Source: Massilia solisilvae
GTDB lineage: Bacteria > Pseudomonadota > Gammaproteobacteria > Burkholderiales > Burkholderiaceae_D
Assembly: GCF_024753215.1 (NCBI RefSeq)
Contig: NZ_JANUGV010000001.1
Location: forward strand, 868,001-932,000
Length of the DNA stretch: 64,000 nt
Reading direction: 5' to 3'
Shown: positions 50,004 to 58,942 of the stretch, piece by piece
Position numbering within the stretch: the first letter of the stretch is position 1
How the letters are laid out: every line of letters begins with the position of its first letter
Notes under the pieces: model-generated
The model's input: only the letters and a program-made list of their open reading frames with translations
Databases searched by the model: none
Told to the model about the DNA's origin: nothing
Program-made: the position numbers and the translations under genes

Positions 50004-51512
50004 CTAGCTGTGCGACTGGTGCACCGCAGTCAGCTTGCGCAGCAGCGGCAGCACGGCCAGCGCGAGCAGGGTGCAGGCCACCGCGCCCATGCCCAGCTTG
50101 TTGAACAGGCTGGTGTAGATCGGCAGCGTCTGCACCGGGTCCACCAGGTTCTGCGGCACGCTCGCGTAGTTGGCCACCACGCCGCCCAGGTACTGCGAAA
50201 TGCCGGTGCCGACGTAATAAGCGCCCATCATGAAGCCGCTCATGCGCTCCGGCACGTAGCGCGCGATCATCGCCAGGCCCAGGCCGGACACCAGCAGCTC
50301 GCCCAGCGAATAGAAGCCGTAACCCCAGATCATGATCCACGACGAAGTCTTGCCGCCCACGGCGAACTGGCCCGCCACACCGTAGATGAAGAAGCCGACC
50401 GCCACCACCGAAAAGCCGAGCGCGAACTTGGCCGCGATCGACAAGTCCTTGCCGCTCTTGCCGGCCCTGGTGTAAATCCATGCCAGCACCGGCGAGAGCA
50501 CCATGATCCAGATCGCGTTCAGGGCCTGGAATTGCGCCGGCGACCAGTCGAACAGGTGCATGCCGAACAGCGAGAAGTCCAGGTCCACGTTACGCAGCGC
50601 GAACAGCGACAGCGAGGTGGACATCTGCTGGTAGAAGATGAAGAAGAACACGGTCTGCAGCGTCAGCACCAGCGCCGCGATCAGGCCCGAGCGCTCGCTG
50701 GCGGCGCTCTTGCGGATCAGGTGGACGAAGATGCCCAGCACCACGATGCCGGCGATGTACACGAACGCGCGCGCCAGCGCCTGGTATTCGAGGATCACCG
50801 CCGAGGCGCCGGCCACGATCACGCCCCCGCCGAGCACCATCGCCAGCTTGCCATAGTCCAGCGGCGCGCGGTCCGGCGGCGAGCCGAGATGATGGATCGT
50901 ATGGCGCATCAGCGCCACATTGAACAGGCCCAGCACCAGGCCCACGCTACAGACCGCGAATGCGACGTGCCAGCCGAGCTCGCCGCCATAGGTGGCGTTC
51001 ACGTAGTCCTTGATCCACGGCGTGGCCAGCATCGAGAAGGTCGAGCCGACGTTCACCGACATGTAGTAGATCGTGAACGCGCTGTCGATCTTCGAGTCGT
51101 CGCCTTCGTAGTTCTTGCGCACCAGGTTGGCGTTGTTTGGTTTGAACAGGCCGTTGCCGACCACCACCACGCCCAGCGCGCAGAACAGGAACCAGGTGTT
51201 CTCGGTCGGCACCGCCATCAGCGCATAGCCAACGGTCAGGATCATCGCGCCGAGCACGGCGGTGCGCTTGGTGCCCAGCACCTTGTCGCCAATCCAGCCG
51301 CCAATCGCCGGCGCCACGTAGATCAGCGCCGCCGCCGCGCTCCAGACCAGGTTGGCGCGCTCGTCGTTGAAGCCGAGGCGCTGCACCATGTAATACACGA
51401 TCAGCGCCTGCATGCCGTAGTAGCCGAAGCGTTCCCACAGCTCGATCAGCACGAGCGTCATGAACGAGCGGGTCGGCGAGACAGTGCGCGATGGCAATGT
51501 TTCAGGTTTCAT
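50004..51512 (-). CDS. POT family proton-coupled peptide transporter
   Basis: A 502-residue MFS-type peptide importer (DtpA/YdgR group). The POT signature ELWERFGYYGMQA is in the first helix, with GNGLFKPNNANLVRKNY in the PTR2 family region and about fourteen membrane segments. It imports di- and tripeptides with protons. It starts at ATG 51512 and is followed 4 bases later by the GNAT gene. The upstream region on its strand overlaps the leader of the broken RES gene on the other strand. Confidence 0.93.
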   Translation of the reverse strand: MKPETLPSRTVSPTRSFMTLVLIELWERFGYYGMQALIVYYMVQRLGFNDERANLVWSAAAALIYVAPAIGGWIGDKVLGTKRTAVLGAMILTVGYALMAVPTENTWFLFCALGVVVVGNGLFKPNNANLVRKNYEGDDSKIDSAFTIYYMSVNVGSTFSMLATPWIKDYVNATYGGELGWHVAFAVCSVGLVLGLFNVALMRHTIHHLGSPPDRAPLDYGKLAMVLGGGVIVAGASAVILEYQALARAFVYIAGIVVLGIFVHLIRKSAASERSGLIAALVLTLQTVFFFIFYQQMSTSLSLFALRNVDLDFSLFGMHLFDWSPAQFQALNAIWIMVLSPVLAWIYTRAGKSGKDLSIAAKFALGFSVVAVGFFIYGVAGQFAVGGKTSSWIMIWGYGFYSLGELLVSGLGLAMIARYVPERMSGFMMGAYYVGTGISQYLGGVVANYASVPQNLVDPVQTLPIYTSLFNKLGMGAVACTLLALAVLPLLRKLTAVHQSHS

Positions 51513-51710
51513 TTGTCTCCCTTGTCAATATGGGGGGGCCGCGCGGGTCCCCGCGGCAATGGGTGCGATGCTACGCGACAGAAACTGAAGATGCAATGTT
51601 GAAACGACCAGTGGGGCGGGCCGCCATCCCGGCATCCGTGCGCGGGCATGCGCAGCCTCGGGTGTATCCTCGGCCTACCCGAGTGAGCGCAGCGGAGGAT
51701 TGTTCCAAGG

Positions 51711-52169
51711 ATGAGGAGCTGGCGTATTGCGATAGAAGAAGCGGCGCTCGATCGTTCCTGCAAGGGCGCGTAGGAAAGCGGGGGGCACTGGCACCGTCCT
51801 GGCGTCCCGGCGCTGTACGCGGCCACCACTGCCGAGCTGGGCGTGCTCGAAAAGTTCGTCCACGCGGACGAAGGCGAGCAGAACCTGGTCCTGGTTGCCA
51901 TCGACCTGTCCGACGATCCCTCGTTCGGCCTGGACGTGCCGGTCCACAAACTTCCACCGGGCTGGAACACGCTACCCAATTCCCCACTCGCAGCCGAGTT
52001 CGGCACCCACTTCCTGCAGTCCGCCTCCCATCTGTACATGCGCGTGCCCTCTGTCATCGTGCACGAGGGAACCAATCTCGTCATCAACCCACTGCATCCT
52101 GCCTACGATCGCGTGCGGCTCGAGGTGGTGCGCCCCTTCAGCTTCGACCCGCGCATGTTCAAACGCTGA
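51711..52169 (+). pseudogene. RES-domain toxin gene interrupted by an in-frame stop
   Basis: Read as one frame with the stop ignored, the region encodes about 152 residues of an Xre/MbcA/ParS-linked RES toxin, an NAD-degrading enzyme. It starts MRSWRIAIEEAALDRSCKGA, then TAG at 51771-51773, then ESGGHWHRPGVPALYAATTAELGVLEKFVH and the late PSVIVHEGTNLVINPLHP motif (landmarks). The expected catalytic Arg, Glu and Ser positions are present around the lesion. An internal GTG at 51843 would give only a fragment lacking the N-terminal Arg. No DUF2384/MbcA antitoxin gene is seen in the 198 bases upstream. This looks like a decayed toxin-antitoxin locus, though a sequencing error cannot be excluded. 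Confidence 0.75.
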
Positions 52170-52175
52170 GTTTTG

Positions 52176-52194
52176 GTGTCGGGAAAATTTACAC
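52176..52194 (+). promoter_or_regulatory. candidate activator site upstream of the PEP-CTERM protease
   Basis: The imperfect palindrome GTGTCGGGAAAATTTACAC lies about 65 bases upstream of the sigma-54 promoter; a second perfect palindrome (GTTAGC-TG-GCTAAC, 52216-52229) lies between them. Either could bind an enhancer-binding protein such as PrsR. Binding is inferred. Confidence 0.35.
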
Positions 52195-52256
52195 TCGGCA
52201 CTTTTAATGCCTTGTGTTAGCTGGCTAACTCATTGAAAGGAAGCATCTTTTTCCTA

Positions 52257-52274
52257 TTGGCACAGCTTGTGCTT
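52257..52274 (+). promoter_or_regulatory. candidate sigma-54 promoter of the PEP-CTERM protease
   Basis: TTGGCACAGCTTGTGCTT has GG at 52259-52260 and GC at 52271-52272, the exact N10 spacing of the -24/-12 class. It predicts a start near 52283, about 60 bases before the ATG. PEP-CTERM loci often carry the PrsK/PrsR sigma-54 regulators, which fits. Confidence 0.7.
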
Positions 52275-52344
52275 TAAGTCAGTTCCGCGTACGGCAGATG
52301 CGCTCATCACGCCGGGAAACGCTCACCAATGACAAGGAAAAAAA

Positions 52345-53436
52345 ATGCAAACCTTGAATTTCCACTTCAAAAAAATGATGGGTAATGCAGTCGCCGCAAG
52401 TGCCCTGTTCGCTCTGGCACTGGCGGCCCAGGCTTCGACGATTGAGAACGGCAACTTCACCCCGCTGATCACCTCGGGCGCGCTGCCCGATTCGCCGTCC
52501 GCGCACGTGGACGCGAATACGGCCTCGTCCGCGTTCTCGGGCGTGGTCAGCATTAATATCGTGTACCCGGACGCCAGTGGCAAGCAACTGTCGTACATCT
52601 GCTCCGGCGCGCTGGTAGGCAAGCGCACCGTGGTCTCGGCCGGCCACTGCGTGGACACCGACGGGCACGGTAAGGTGATCGACCTGAGCAAGCCGAACAA
52701 CGCGGTGCGCGTGGTATTCAACAATACCGGCGACAAGTACACCGCCATCATCAACGCCTCCAGCGTGAACATGAACCCGAACTACCAGGGCTTCGGCTAT
52801 TGCCCGCCGGGCATCAACTCGTTCTGCGTGAACGATGACATCTCCGTCATCACGCTGGCCCAGGACGCGCCCGCCTCGGCGCGCAGCTACAAGATCGCCG
52901 CCAACCCGCTCAATGGCGGCACGCACATCACCATGGCCGGCTACGGTACTTCGGGTGATGGCATGAACGGGTATTACGTGAACCCCAGCTTTCACGTCAA
53001 GCGCAGCGGTGAAAACTATGTGGACCTGTTCGATGGCAACGACGAGCAGGGCTGGGGCGGCGCCAACGAAGTCTGGTACGCTGACTTCGACGGCAACGGC
53101 AAGGACACCTTCTGCACCTTGTTCCACGCATGCAGCCCGGTGCTGCCGAACAACCGCGAGTCCGGTATCGGCGGCGGCGACTCGGGCGGTCCGTCGTTCG
53201 TCAACATGTACGGCGAGCTGATGCTGGCCGCGAACAACACCTTCAGCGGCACTTTCAGCGGCCAGACGCCGGGCACCTTCGGCACCTATTTTGGCGGCAT
53301 CTTGCTGAGCAGCTACAAGGGCTACCTTGGCGCGGCCGCAGGCGAGGGCATCACCTTCGTGCCGGAACCGGGCAGCCTGGCGCTGCTGGGCCTGGGTGCG
53401 GTGCTGTTGTTGCGCTCGCGCCGGCGCGTTGCTTGA
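52345..53436 (+). CDS. trypsin-like serine protease with PEP-CTERM sorting signal
   Basis: A 363-residue secreted protein with a signal peptide (cleavage near ALAAQA). The trypsin domain carries the catalytic triad H101 (SAGHC), D165 (NDDISVI) and S280 (GGGDSGGP). The C-terminus is a PEP-CTERM tail: VPEPGSLALLGLGAVLLL, then an Arg-rich end (RSRRRVA). Such proteins are anchored or released by exosortase and are common in floc- and biofilm-forming betaproteobacteria. It stands alone behind a sigma-54-like promoter and ends at a strong terminator. Confidence 0.93.
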   Translation: MQTLNFHFKKMMGNAVAASALFALALAAQASTIENGNFTPLITSGALPDSPSAHVDANTASSAFSGVVSINIVYPDASGKQLSYICSGALVGKRTVVSAGHCVDTDGHGKVIDLSKPNNAVRVVFNNTGDKYTAIINASSVNMNPNYQGFGYCPPGINSFCVNDDISVITLAQDAPASARSYKIAANPLNGGTHITMAGYGTSGDGMNGYYVNPSFHVKRSGENYVDLFDGNDEQGWGGANEVWYADFDGNGKDTFCTLFHACSPVLPNNRESGIGGGDSGGPSFVNMYGELMLAANNTFSGTFSGQTPGTFGTYFGGILLSSYKGYLGAAAGEGITFVPEPGSLALLGLGAVLLLRSRRRVA

Positions 53437-53451
53437 TCTGCCTCGCCTGCA

Positions 53452-53487
53452 AAAGAGACGACCTTTGACGGGTCGTCTTTTTTTTTC
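53452..53487 (+). terminator. rho-independent terminator after the PEP-CTERM protease
   Basis: Stem AGACGACC/GGTCGTCT (53456-53463 and 53471-53478) is followed by about ten T. AAAA precedes the stem, giving it bidirectional potential. Confidence 0.9.
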
Positions 53488-53549
53488 TTCGTGAACAACT
53501 ATAGATTCTTCCTGTATGGCAACAAAGAGCGCAAAACAGGGAGAACGAC

Positions 53550-55079
53550 ATGCAAAAAGAGGCGCCACGCGATCGCCGCCGGCTCGCCTTCATGTGGACA
53601 TGGCTCGCGGTGCTGCTTGCCGGCTGCGGTGGGCCGGATGGGGGAACCTCACAACCGGCCGCCGGAGAACTGATCGATCAAAAGCTCTCTGCCGTGCTGT
53701 ACGAGCAGGGCTTTACCGGCAGGGTGGAACAGAGCCTGGAGCGGCGCCTTGGCCGCAAGCTCGATCCCAGACTGGCCGATGTGGGCAGGCTGTTGTTCTT
53801 CGACCGGATCTCGAATCTGCACAATGACAACACCTGCGCCGGCTGCCACGCGCCAACCAATGGCTTTGGCGACTCGCAGCCGATGGCGATCGGCATCCAG
53901 AGCAACCTGCTGGTCGGGCCGCACCGGCTTGGCCCGCGCAACCAGCGGCGCACGCCGACGGTGGTCAATGCGGCGTTCTATCCCAGGCTCATGTGGAACG
54001 GACGCTTTGCGGCATTGTCGGGTGACCCGTTCAACAATGCGCTCGGCTTTCAGTTCCCGCTGCCGGAGGGTGTTAGCAAATTTGGCCCGAACAATCCGCG
54101 GTACCCGCACCTGCTGGTCGCACAGGCGCACATGCCGCCAACGGAGCTGAACGAAGCGGCCGGCTTTACCGGTGTACTGGACGGGATCGACCCGCGCCTG
54201 CAGGTGTTCGACGATGGCATGGGCATGCGCGTGCCGGGGCTGGACGCGAGCGGATCGCGCAACGAGGCGATCCGGGAGGTCGTGGTCCAGCGCCTGAACG
54301 CGGTGCCCGATTATGTGCGCAAGTTCGCCGAGGTGTTTGGCCAGGTCAGGGAAGGCGGGGCGGTGGACATCGACATGTTCGCCAAGGCGATTGCAGAATT
54401 CGAGTTCACGCTGGTGCGCGCCAACGCGCCGCTGGACCGCTTTGCGCGCGGGGACGCGGGTGCGATGACGGCCTCGCAAAAGCATGGCGCGCTGCTTTTC
54501 TTCGGCAAGGCCAACTGCGTTTCGTGCCACGCGGTGAGGGGCGCATCCAACGAGATGTTCAGCGACTTCAGGATGCACAACATCGGCGTGCCGCAGATCG
54601 CGCCAGCGTTCGGCCCAGCCAAAGGCAACACCATCTTCGACGGGCCTGGTGAGAACGAAGACTTCGGGCTGGAGCAGGTGACGGGTGAGATCGGGGACCG
54701 CTACAAGTTCCGCACTTCGCCGCTGCGTAACCTTGCGGCGCAGCCGGCGTTCTTCCACAACGGGGCATTCGTGAAGCTGGAGGACGCGGTGCGGCATCAC
54801 CTGGACGTGCTCGCATCGCTGAAGAACTACGATGCGGCAAAGGCAGGCGTGGCGCCTGATCTGGTCGGCCGCACCGCGCCGGTCGACACGGTGAGCGCGA
54901 CGCTTGATCCGCAGATGAGCAAGGCGCTGAGGCTGACAGAAGCGGAGTTTGCGGACCTGGTCAACTTTCTGCGCTACGGGCTGCTGGACGAACGCGTGAG
55001 GCCGGGCGAGATGTGCAAGCTGGTGCCGGACAAGCTGCCCAGCGGGCCGCAGTTCCTGACGTTCGAAGCCTGCCGGTAG
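53550..55079 (+). CDS. di-haem cytochrome c peroxidase/MauG-type lipoprotein
   Basis: A 509-residue envelope protein with lipobox LLAGC (Cys26) and two c-type haem motifs: CAGCH (96-100) and CVSCH (323-327). This two-domain layout is that of the bacterial cytochrome c peroxidase/MauG family, which reduces hydrogen peroxide or oxidises protein and small substrates in the periplasm. It is longer than classical CcpA (about 320-350 residues), with an insertion between the haem domains, which fits the MauG-like branch. GGGAG precedes ATG 53550. A palindromic repeat overlaps its stop codon. Confidence 0.88.
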   Translation: MQKEAPRDRRRLAFMWTWLAVLLAGCGGPDGGTSQPAAGELIDQKLSAVLYEQGFTGRVEQSLERRLGRKLDPRLADVGRLLFFDRISNLHNDNTCAGCHAPTNGFGDSQPMAIGIQSNLLVGPHRLGPRNQRRTPTVVNAAFYPRLMWNGRFAALSGDPFNNALGFQFPLPEGVSKFGPNNPRYPHLLVAQAHMPPTELNEAAGFTGVLDGIDPRLQVFDDGMGMRVPGLDASGSRNEAIREVVVQRLNAVPDYVRKFAEVFGQVREGGAVDIDMFAKAIAEFEFTLVRANAPLDRFARGDAGAMTASQKHGALLFFGKANCVSCHAVRGASNEMFSDFRMHNIGVPQIAPAFGPAKGNTIFDGPGENEDFGLEQVTGEIGDRYKFRTSPLRNLAAQPAFFHNGAFVKLEDAVRHHLDVLASLKNYDAAKAGVAPDLVGRTAPVDTVSATLDPQMSKALRLTEAEFADLVNFLRYGLLDERVRPGEMCKLVPDKLPSGPQFLTFEACR

Positions 55080-55174
55080 GGTGGGCGGGTCTCCCGCCCA
55101 CGCGTTCAACCGCCGATCGCACGGCCGCGTCGGCGTGCGTTGAACGCGTGGGCAGGAAACCTGCCCACTCTACG
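55076..55174. repeat. REP-like palindromic element, copy 2
   Basis: The left arm TAGGGTGGGCGGG ... CCCACGCGTTCAAC and the right arm TTGAACGCGTGGGCAGG ... CTGCCCACTCTAC match the element at 5364. It begins within the peroxidase stop codon and ends 1-2 bases before the uvrB stop, filling the whole junction between these converging genes. Confidence 0.8.
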
Positions 55175-55175
55175 G

Positions 55176-57275
55176 TCATTTGCCGAGCATCGACACGACG
55201 TTGTCCGCCCCCGGCGCACCGAACGCCTGCTGCTTGAGGACGTGCAGCTGGTCGCGCACCTGCGCCGCCTTTTCGAACTCCAGGTTCTTCGCGTGTTCGA
55301 CCATGAGCTTTTCGAGCCGCTTGATTTCCTTGCTGACCTGCTTCTCGCTCATCGCCTCGACCTTGGCGGTCTCCTCGGCTCCCAGCGCAAGTCGCTGTTT
55401 GGCGGCAGCGGCGCTGTACACCCCGTCGATCATTTCCTTGATCTTCTTCTGCACACCTTTCGGCGTGATGCCATGCTCCTCGTTGAACGCGATCTGCTTG
55501 GCGCGGCGGCGCTCGGTCTCGTCGATCGCGCGCTTCATCGAATCGGTGATCGTGTCCGCATACAGGATCGCCACGCCGTTCAGGTTACGCGCCGCGCGGC
55601 CGACGGTCTGGATCAGCGAACGCTCGGAACGCAGGAAGCCTTCCTTGTCCGCGTCCAGCACCGCCACCAGCGACACTTCCGGCAGGTCCAGGCCCTCGCG
55701 CAGCAGGTTGATGCCGACCAGGACGTGAAAGGTGCCAAGCCGCAGGTCGCGCAGGATCTCCACCCGCTCCACCGTATCGATATCGCTGTGCAGGTAACGC
55801 ACCTTGATGCCGTGGTCGGACAGGTACTCGGTCAGCTGCTCGGCCATGCGCTTGGTCAGCGTGGTCACCAGCACGCGCTCGTCCTTGGCGATGCGGTCGC
55901 TGATCTCGCTCATCAGGTCATCGACCTGCGACAGGGCAGGGCGCACGATGATCTTCGGGTCCACCAGCCCGGTCGGGCGCACCACCTGCTCGACCACGTT
56001 GTCGGCGTGCTCGCGTTCGTAGTCCGCCGGCGTGGCGGAGACGAACACCGTCTGCCGCATCTTGCTTTCGAATTCCTGGAACTTGAGCGGGCGGTTGTCG
56101 AGCGCGGACGGCAGGCGGAAGCCGTAATCGACCAGGTTCACCTTGCGCGAGCGGTCGCCGTTGTACATCGCGTTGAGCTGGCCGATCAGCACGTGCGATT
56201 CGTCCATGAACATCAGCGCGTCCTTCGGCAGGTAGTCCACCAGCGTGGGCGGCGGCTCGCCCGGCATCGAGCCGGACAGATGCCGCGAGTAGTTCTCGAT
56301 GCCCTTGGTGAAGCCCACTTCGGCCAGCATTTCCAGGTCAAAGCGCGTGCGCTGTTCCAGCCGCTGCGCTTCCAGCAGCTTGCCTTCCTTGTGGAAGAAC
56401 TCGAGGCGGTCGCGCAGCTCGGCCTTGATCGAGTCCACCGCGCGCAGCACGGTCGAACGCGGCGTGACGTAGTGCGAGCCCGGGTACACGGTAAAGCGCG
56501 GGATCTTCTGCTTCACGCGGCCGGTCAGCGGGTCGAACAGCTGCAGCGACTCGATCTCGTCGTCGAACATCTCGACGCGGATGGCCAGTTCCGCATGCTC
56601 GGCAGGGAAGATGTCGATCGTGTCGCCGCGCACGCGGAAGGTGCCGCGGCCGAAGTCCATCTCGTTGCGCGTGTACTGCATCTGGATCAGGCGCGCGATC
56701 ACGTCGCGCTGCGCCACCTTGTCCTTGGCGCGCAGCGTCAGGATCATCTTGTGGTATTCGTTCGGGTTACCGATACCGTAGATCGCGGACACGGTGGCCA
56801 CGATCACCACATCGCGCCGCTCCATCAGCGACTTGGTGCACGACAGGCGCATCTGCTCGATGTGCTCGTTGATCGACGAGTCCTTTTCGATGAACAGGTC
56901 GCGCTGCGGCACGTAGGCTTCGGGCTGGTAGTAGTCATAGTAGCTGACGAAGTACTCGACCGCGTTTTCGGGGAAGAACTCGCGGAACTCCGCATAAAGC
57001 TGTGCCGCCAGCGTTTTGTTGGGCGCGAACACGATCGCGGGCCGACCGCAACGCGCGATCACGTTGGCCATCGTGTAGGTCTTGCCCGAGCCGGTCACGC
57101 CGAGCAGCGTCTGGTACATCAGGCCGTCGTCGATGCCTTCCACCAGGCCCGCGATTGCGGTCGGCTGGTCGCCTGCAGGCGGAAACGGCTGGTGCAGTTT
57201 GAAGGGCGAATTCGGGAATGTGATGACGTTCGGAGCCGGTGCGTTTGCAACGGATAAATCTGCCTTGCCTGCCAT
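55176..57275 (-). CDS. uvrB: excinuclease ABC subunit B
   Basis: Helicase-like damage-verification subunit of nucleotide excision repair. It has Walker A GVTGSGKT near residue 58, the beta-hairpin region [12 protein letters not shown], the DEAD-type motif MDESHV, motif [11 protein letters not shown] and the C-terminal UVR motif ([11 protein letters not shown]). Length 699. It diverges from the aminotransferase gene over a 108-base gap. I looked for a CTGT-N8-ACAG LexA box in that gap and did not find one, in contrast to E. coli. Confidence 0.97.
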   Translation of the reverse strand: MAGKADLSVANAPAPNVITFPNSPFKLHQPFPPAGDQPTAIAGLVEGIDDGLMYQTLLGVTGSGKTYTMANVIARCGRPAIVFAPNKTLAAQLYAEFREFFPENAVEYFVSYYDYYQPEAYVPQRDLFIEKDSSINEHIEQMRLSCTKSLMERRDVVIVATVSAIYGIGNPNEYHKMILTLRAKDKVAQRDVIARLIQMQYTRNEMDFGRGTFRVRGDTIDIFPAEHAELAIRVEMFDDEIESLQLFDPLTGRVKQKIPRFTVYPGSHYVTPRSTVLRAVDSIKAELRDRLEFFHKEGKLLEAQRLEQRTRFDLEMLAEVGFTKGIENYSRHLSGSMPGEPPPTLVDYLPKDALMFMDESHVLIGQLNAMYNGDRSRKVNLVDYGFRLPSALDNRPLKFQEFESKMRQTVFVSATPADYEREHADNVVEQVVRPTGLVDPKIIVRPALSQVDDLMSEISDRIAKDERVLVTTLTKRMAEQLTEYLSDHGIKVRYLHSDIDTVERVEILRDLRLGTFHVLVGINLLREGLDLPEVSLVAVLDADKEGFLRSERSLIQTVGRAARNLNGVAILYADTITDSMKRAIDETERRRAKQIAFNEEHGITPKGVQKKIKEMIDGVYSAAAAKQRLALGAEETAKVEAMSEKQVSKEIKRLEKLMVEHAKNLEFEKAAQVRDQLHVLKQQAFGAPGADNVVSMLGK

Positions 57276-57383
57276 GCTTTCAGACCTTTGCTAGAATGGT
57301 AGTCCGACTGCGGCACTGCAACATGCAGGAGCTGCTGTCTATACAACCGCTGCAAACCCCAGCCAACGACCAAGTTTAACACG

Positions 57384-58595
57384 ATGAATTCCACCGCCCC
57401 TGCCAGCCTTTTCGGCGCCATCGACATGGCACCCCGCGACCCTATCCTGGGTATCACTGAAGCGTTCAACGCAGACACCAACCCCGCCAAGATCAACCTG
57501 GGTGTGGGTGTGTATTACGACGACAACGGCAAGGTGCCGTTGCTCGAATGCGTGCAGAAAGCGGAATCCAAATTGATGGAACAGCAAGCACCGCGCACCT
57601 ATCTGCCGATCGAAGGCCTGGCGCAGTACGACAAGGCTGTTCAGGAGCTCGTATTTGGGGCCGACAGCCCGGTAATTCAAGAGAAGCGTGCCGTGACCGT
57701 GCAAGCCCTCGGCGGCACCGGCGGCCTGAAGATCGGCGCCGACTTCCTCAAGCGTTTTGCGCCTGATTCGCAGGTGTACATCAGCGACCCGAGCTGGGAA
57801 AACCACCGCGCGCTGTTCGAAAGCGCCGGCTTCGTGGTCAACCACTACACCTACTACGACCCGGCCACCCACGGCGTCAACTTCGAAGGCATGCTGGCCT
57901 CGCTCAAGTCGATGCCGCAAGGCTCGATCGTGGTGCTGCACGCCTGCTGCCATAACCCGACCGGCGCCGACCTCACGCAAGAGCAGTGGGGCGCCGTGAT
58001 CGAGGCAGTCAAGGCCGGCGGCCTGATTCCGTTCCTCGACATGGCCTACCAGGGCTTCGGCTCGGGCATCGCTGAAGACGGCGCCGTCGTCGGCCGCTTT
58101 GTGCAGGCCGGCGGCCCGCTGCTGGTGTCGAACTCGTTCTCCAAATCGTTCTCGCTGTACGGCGAGCGTGTGGGCGCGCTGTCGGTGGTGGCATCGAGCG
58201 CGGAAGAGGCGGCACGCCTGCTGTCGCAGCTGAAGCGCGTGGTGCGTACCAACTACTCTAACCCGCCGGTCCATGGCGGCAAGGTGGTGGCGACCGTGCT
58301 GTCCACCCCGGAACTGCGCCAGCTGTGGGAAGACGAACTGGCCCACATGCGCGTTCGCATCAAGCAGATGCGCGATGCGCTGGTCGAAAAACTCAAGGCC
58401 AAGGCGCCCGGCCACGACTTTGATTTCGTGCGCAAGCAGGTCGGTATGTTCTCGTACTCGGGCCTGACCAAGGAACAGGTGGCCAAGCTGCGCGCCGAGT
58501 CGATCTATGCCGTGGACACCGGCCGCATCTGCGTGGCCGCGCTGAACTCGAAGAATATCGACCGGGTCGTTGACGCAATCGCCAAAGTGCTCTAA
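57384..58595 (+). CDS. aromatic/aspartate aminotransferase (class I PLP enzyme)
   Basis: A 403-residue class I aminotransferase of the AspC/TyrB group, interconverting aspartate or aromatic amino acids with 2-oxoglutarate. The PLP-binding lysine lies in SNSFSKSFSLYGERVGAL; the NPTG motif (CCHNPTGADL) and the substrate Arg near the C-terminus are present. Sequence cannot separate TyrB from AspC firmly, so no symbol is given. It diverges from uvrB, an order common in Burkholderiales. A U-less hairpin (58605-58632) follows its stop, ahead of the first tRNA-Asn gene. Confidence 0.92.
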   Translation: MNSTAPASLFGAIDMAPRDPILGITEAFNADTNPAKINLGVGVYYDDNGKVPLLECVQKAESKLMEQQAPRTYLPIEGLAQYDKAVQELVFGADSPVIQEKRAVTVQALGGTGGLKIGADFLKRFAPDSQVYISDPSWENHRALFESAGFVVNHYTYYDPATHGVNFEGMLASLKSMPQGSIVVLHACCHNPTGADLTQEQWGAVIEAVKAGGLIPFLDMAYQGFGSGIAEDGAVVGRFVQAGGPLLVSNSFSKSFSLYGERVGALSVVASSAEEAARLLSQLKRVVRTNYSNPPVHGGKVVATVLSTPELRQLWEDELAHMRVRIKQMRDALVEKLKAKAPGHDFDFVRKQVGMFSYSGLTKEQVAKLRAESIYAVDTGRICVAALNSKNIDRVVDAIAKVL

Positions 58596-58640
58596 ACTCT
58601 TGGCTCTTCCGGTATGGCGACATCCCGGAAGACTTAGTGA

Positions 58641-58716
58641 TCCCTGATAGCTCAGTCGGTAGAGCGACGGACTGTTAATCCGCAGGTCCCTGGTTCGAGT
58701 CCAGGTCGGGGAGCCA
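58641..58716 (+). tRNA. tRNA-Asn(GUU), copy 1
   Basis: 76-base tRNA including encoded CCA. The acceptor stem TCCCTGA/TCGGGGA has one G-U pair. The anticodon GTT sits at tRNA positions 34-36 in the loop ACTGTTAAT, and the T-arm is CTGGTTCGAGTCCAG. It is identical to the two other copies in this window. Confidence 0.97.
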
Positions 58717-58774
58717 GAATTTCTGGAAAGCCACGGTTATTCGTGGGTTTCTTAATGTAGTTGTAAGAGTTTAT

Positions 58775-58850
58775 TCCCTGATAGCTCAGTCGGTAGAGCG
58801 ACGGACTGTTAATCCGCAGGTCCCTGGTTCGAGTCCAGGTCGGGGAGCCA
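58775..58850 (+). tRNA. tRNA-Asn(GUU), copy 2
   Basis: Identical to copy 1, 58 bases downstream on the same strand and probably on the same transcript, with a strong terminator directly after. The downstream bases (GACAAAAAGG) differ from copies 1 and 3, which both continue AGAAT. Confidence 0.97.
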
Positions 58851-58853
58851 GAC

Positions 58854-58888
58854 AAAAAGGAGTTTCGAGCGATCGAAACTCCTTTTTT
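58854..58888. terminator. bidirectional terminator between tRNA-Asn copy 2 and purT
   Basis: Perfect 15-bp stem AAAAAGGAGTTTCGA/TCGAAACTCCTTTTT around GCGA. The A and T runs allow termination of the tRNA transcript on plus and of purT on minus. Confidence 0.92.
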
Positions 58889-58942
58889 CGTTTGTGCGGT
58901 TGCGCACGGCGGACGCCAGAGCCCACCGTACGCTTGAAGGCG

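Noticed and set aside
51491..52207. A 238-codon plus-strand open frame spanning the RES region.
   Set aside because: It is out of frame with the clear RES homology and has an Arg/Pro-rich shadow composition.
57276..57383. An SOS box in the uvrB upstream gap, expected from E. coli.
   Set aside because: CTGTCTATACAACCG is the nearest match and lacks the second ACAG half.
58605..58632. Hairpin TCTTCCGG/CCGGAAGA after the aminotransferase as a terminator.
   Set aside because: There is no T run on either strand, and the tRNA gene starts only 8 bases later; processing or chance is as likely.
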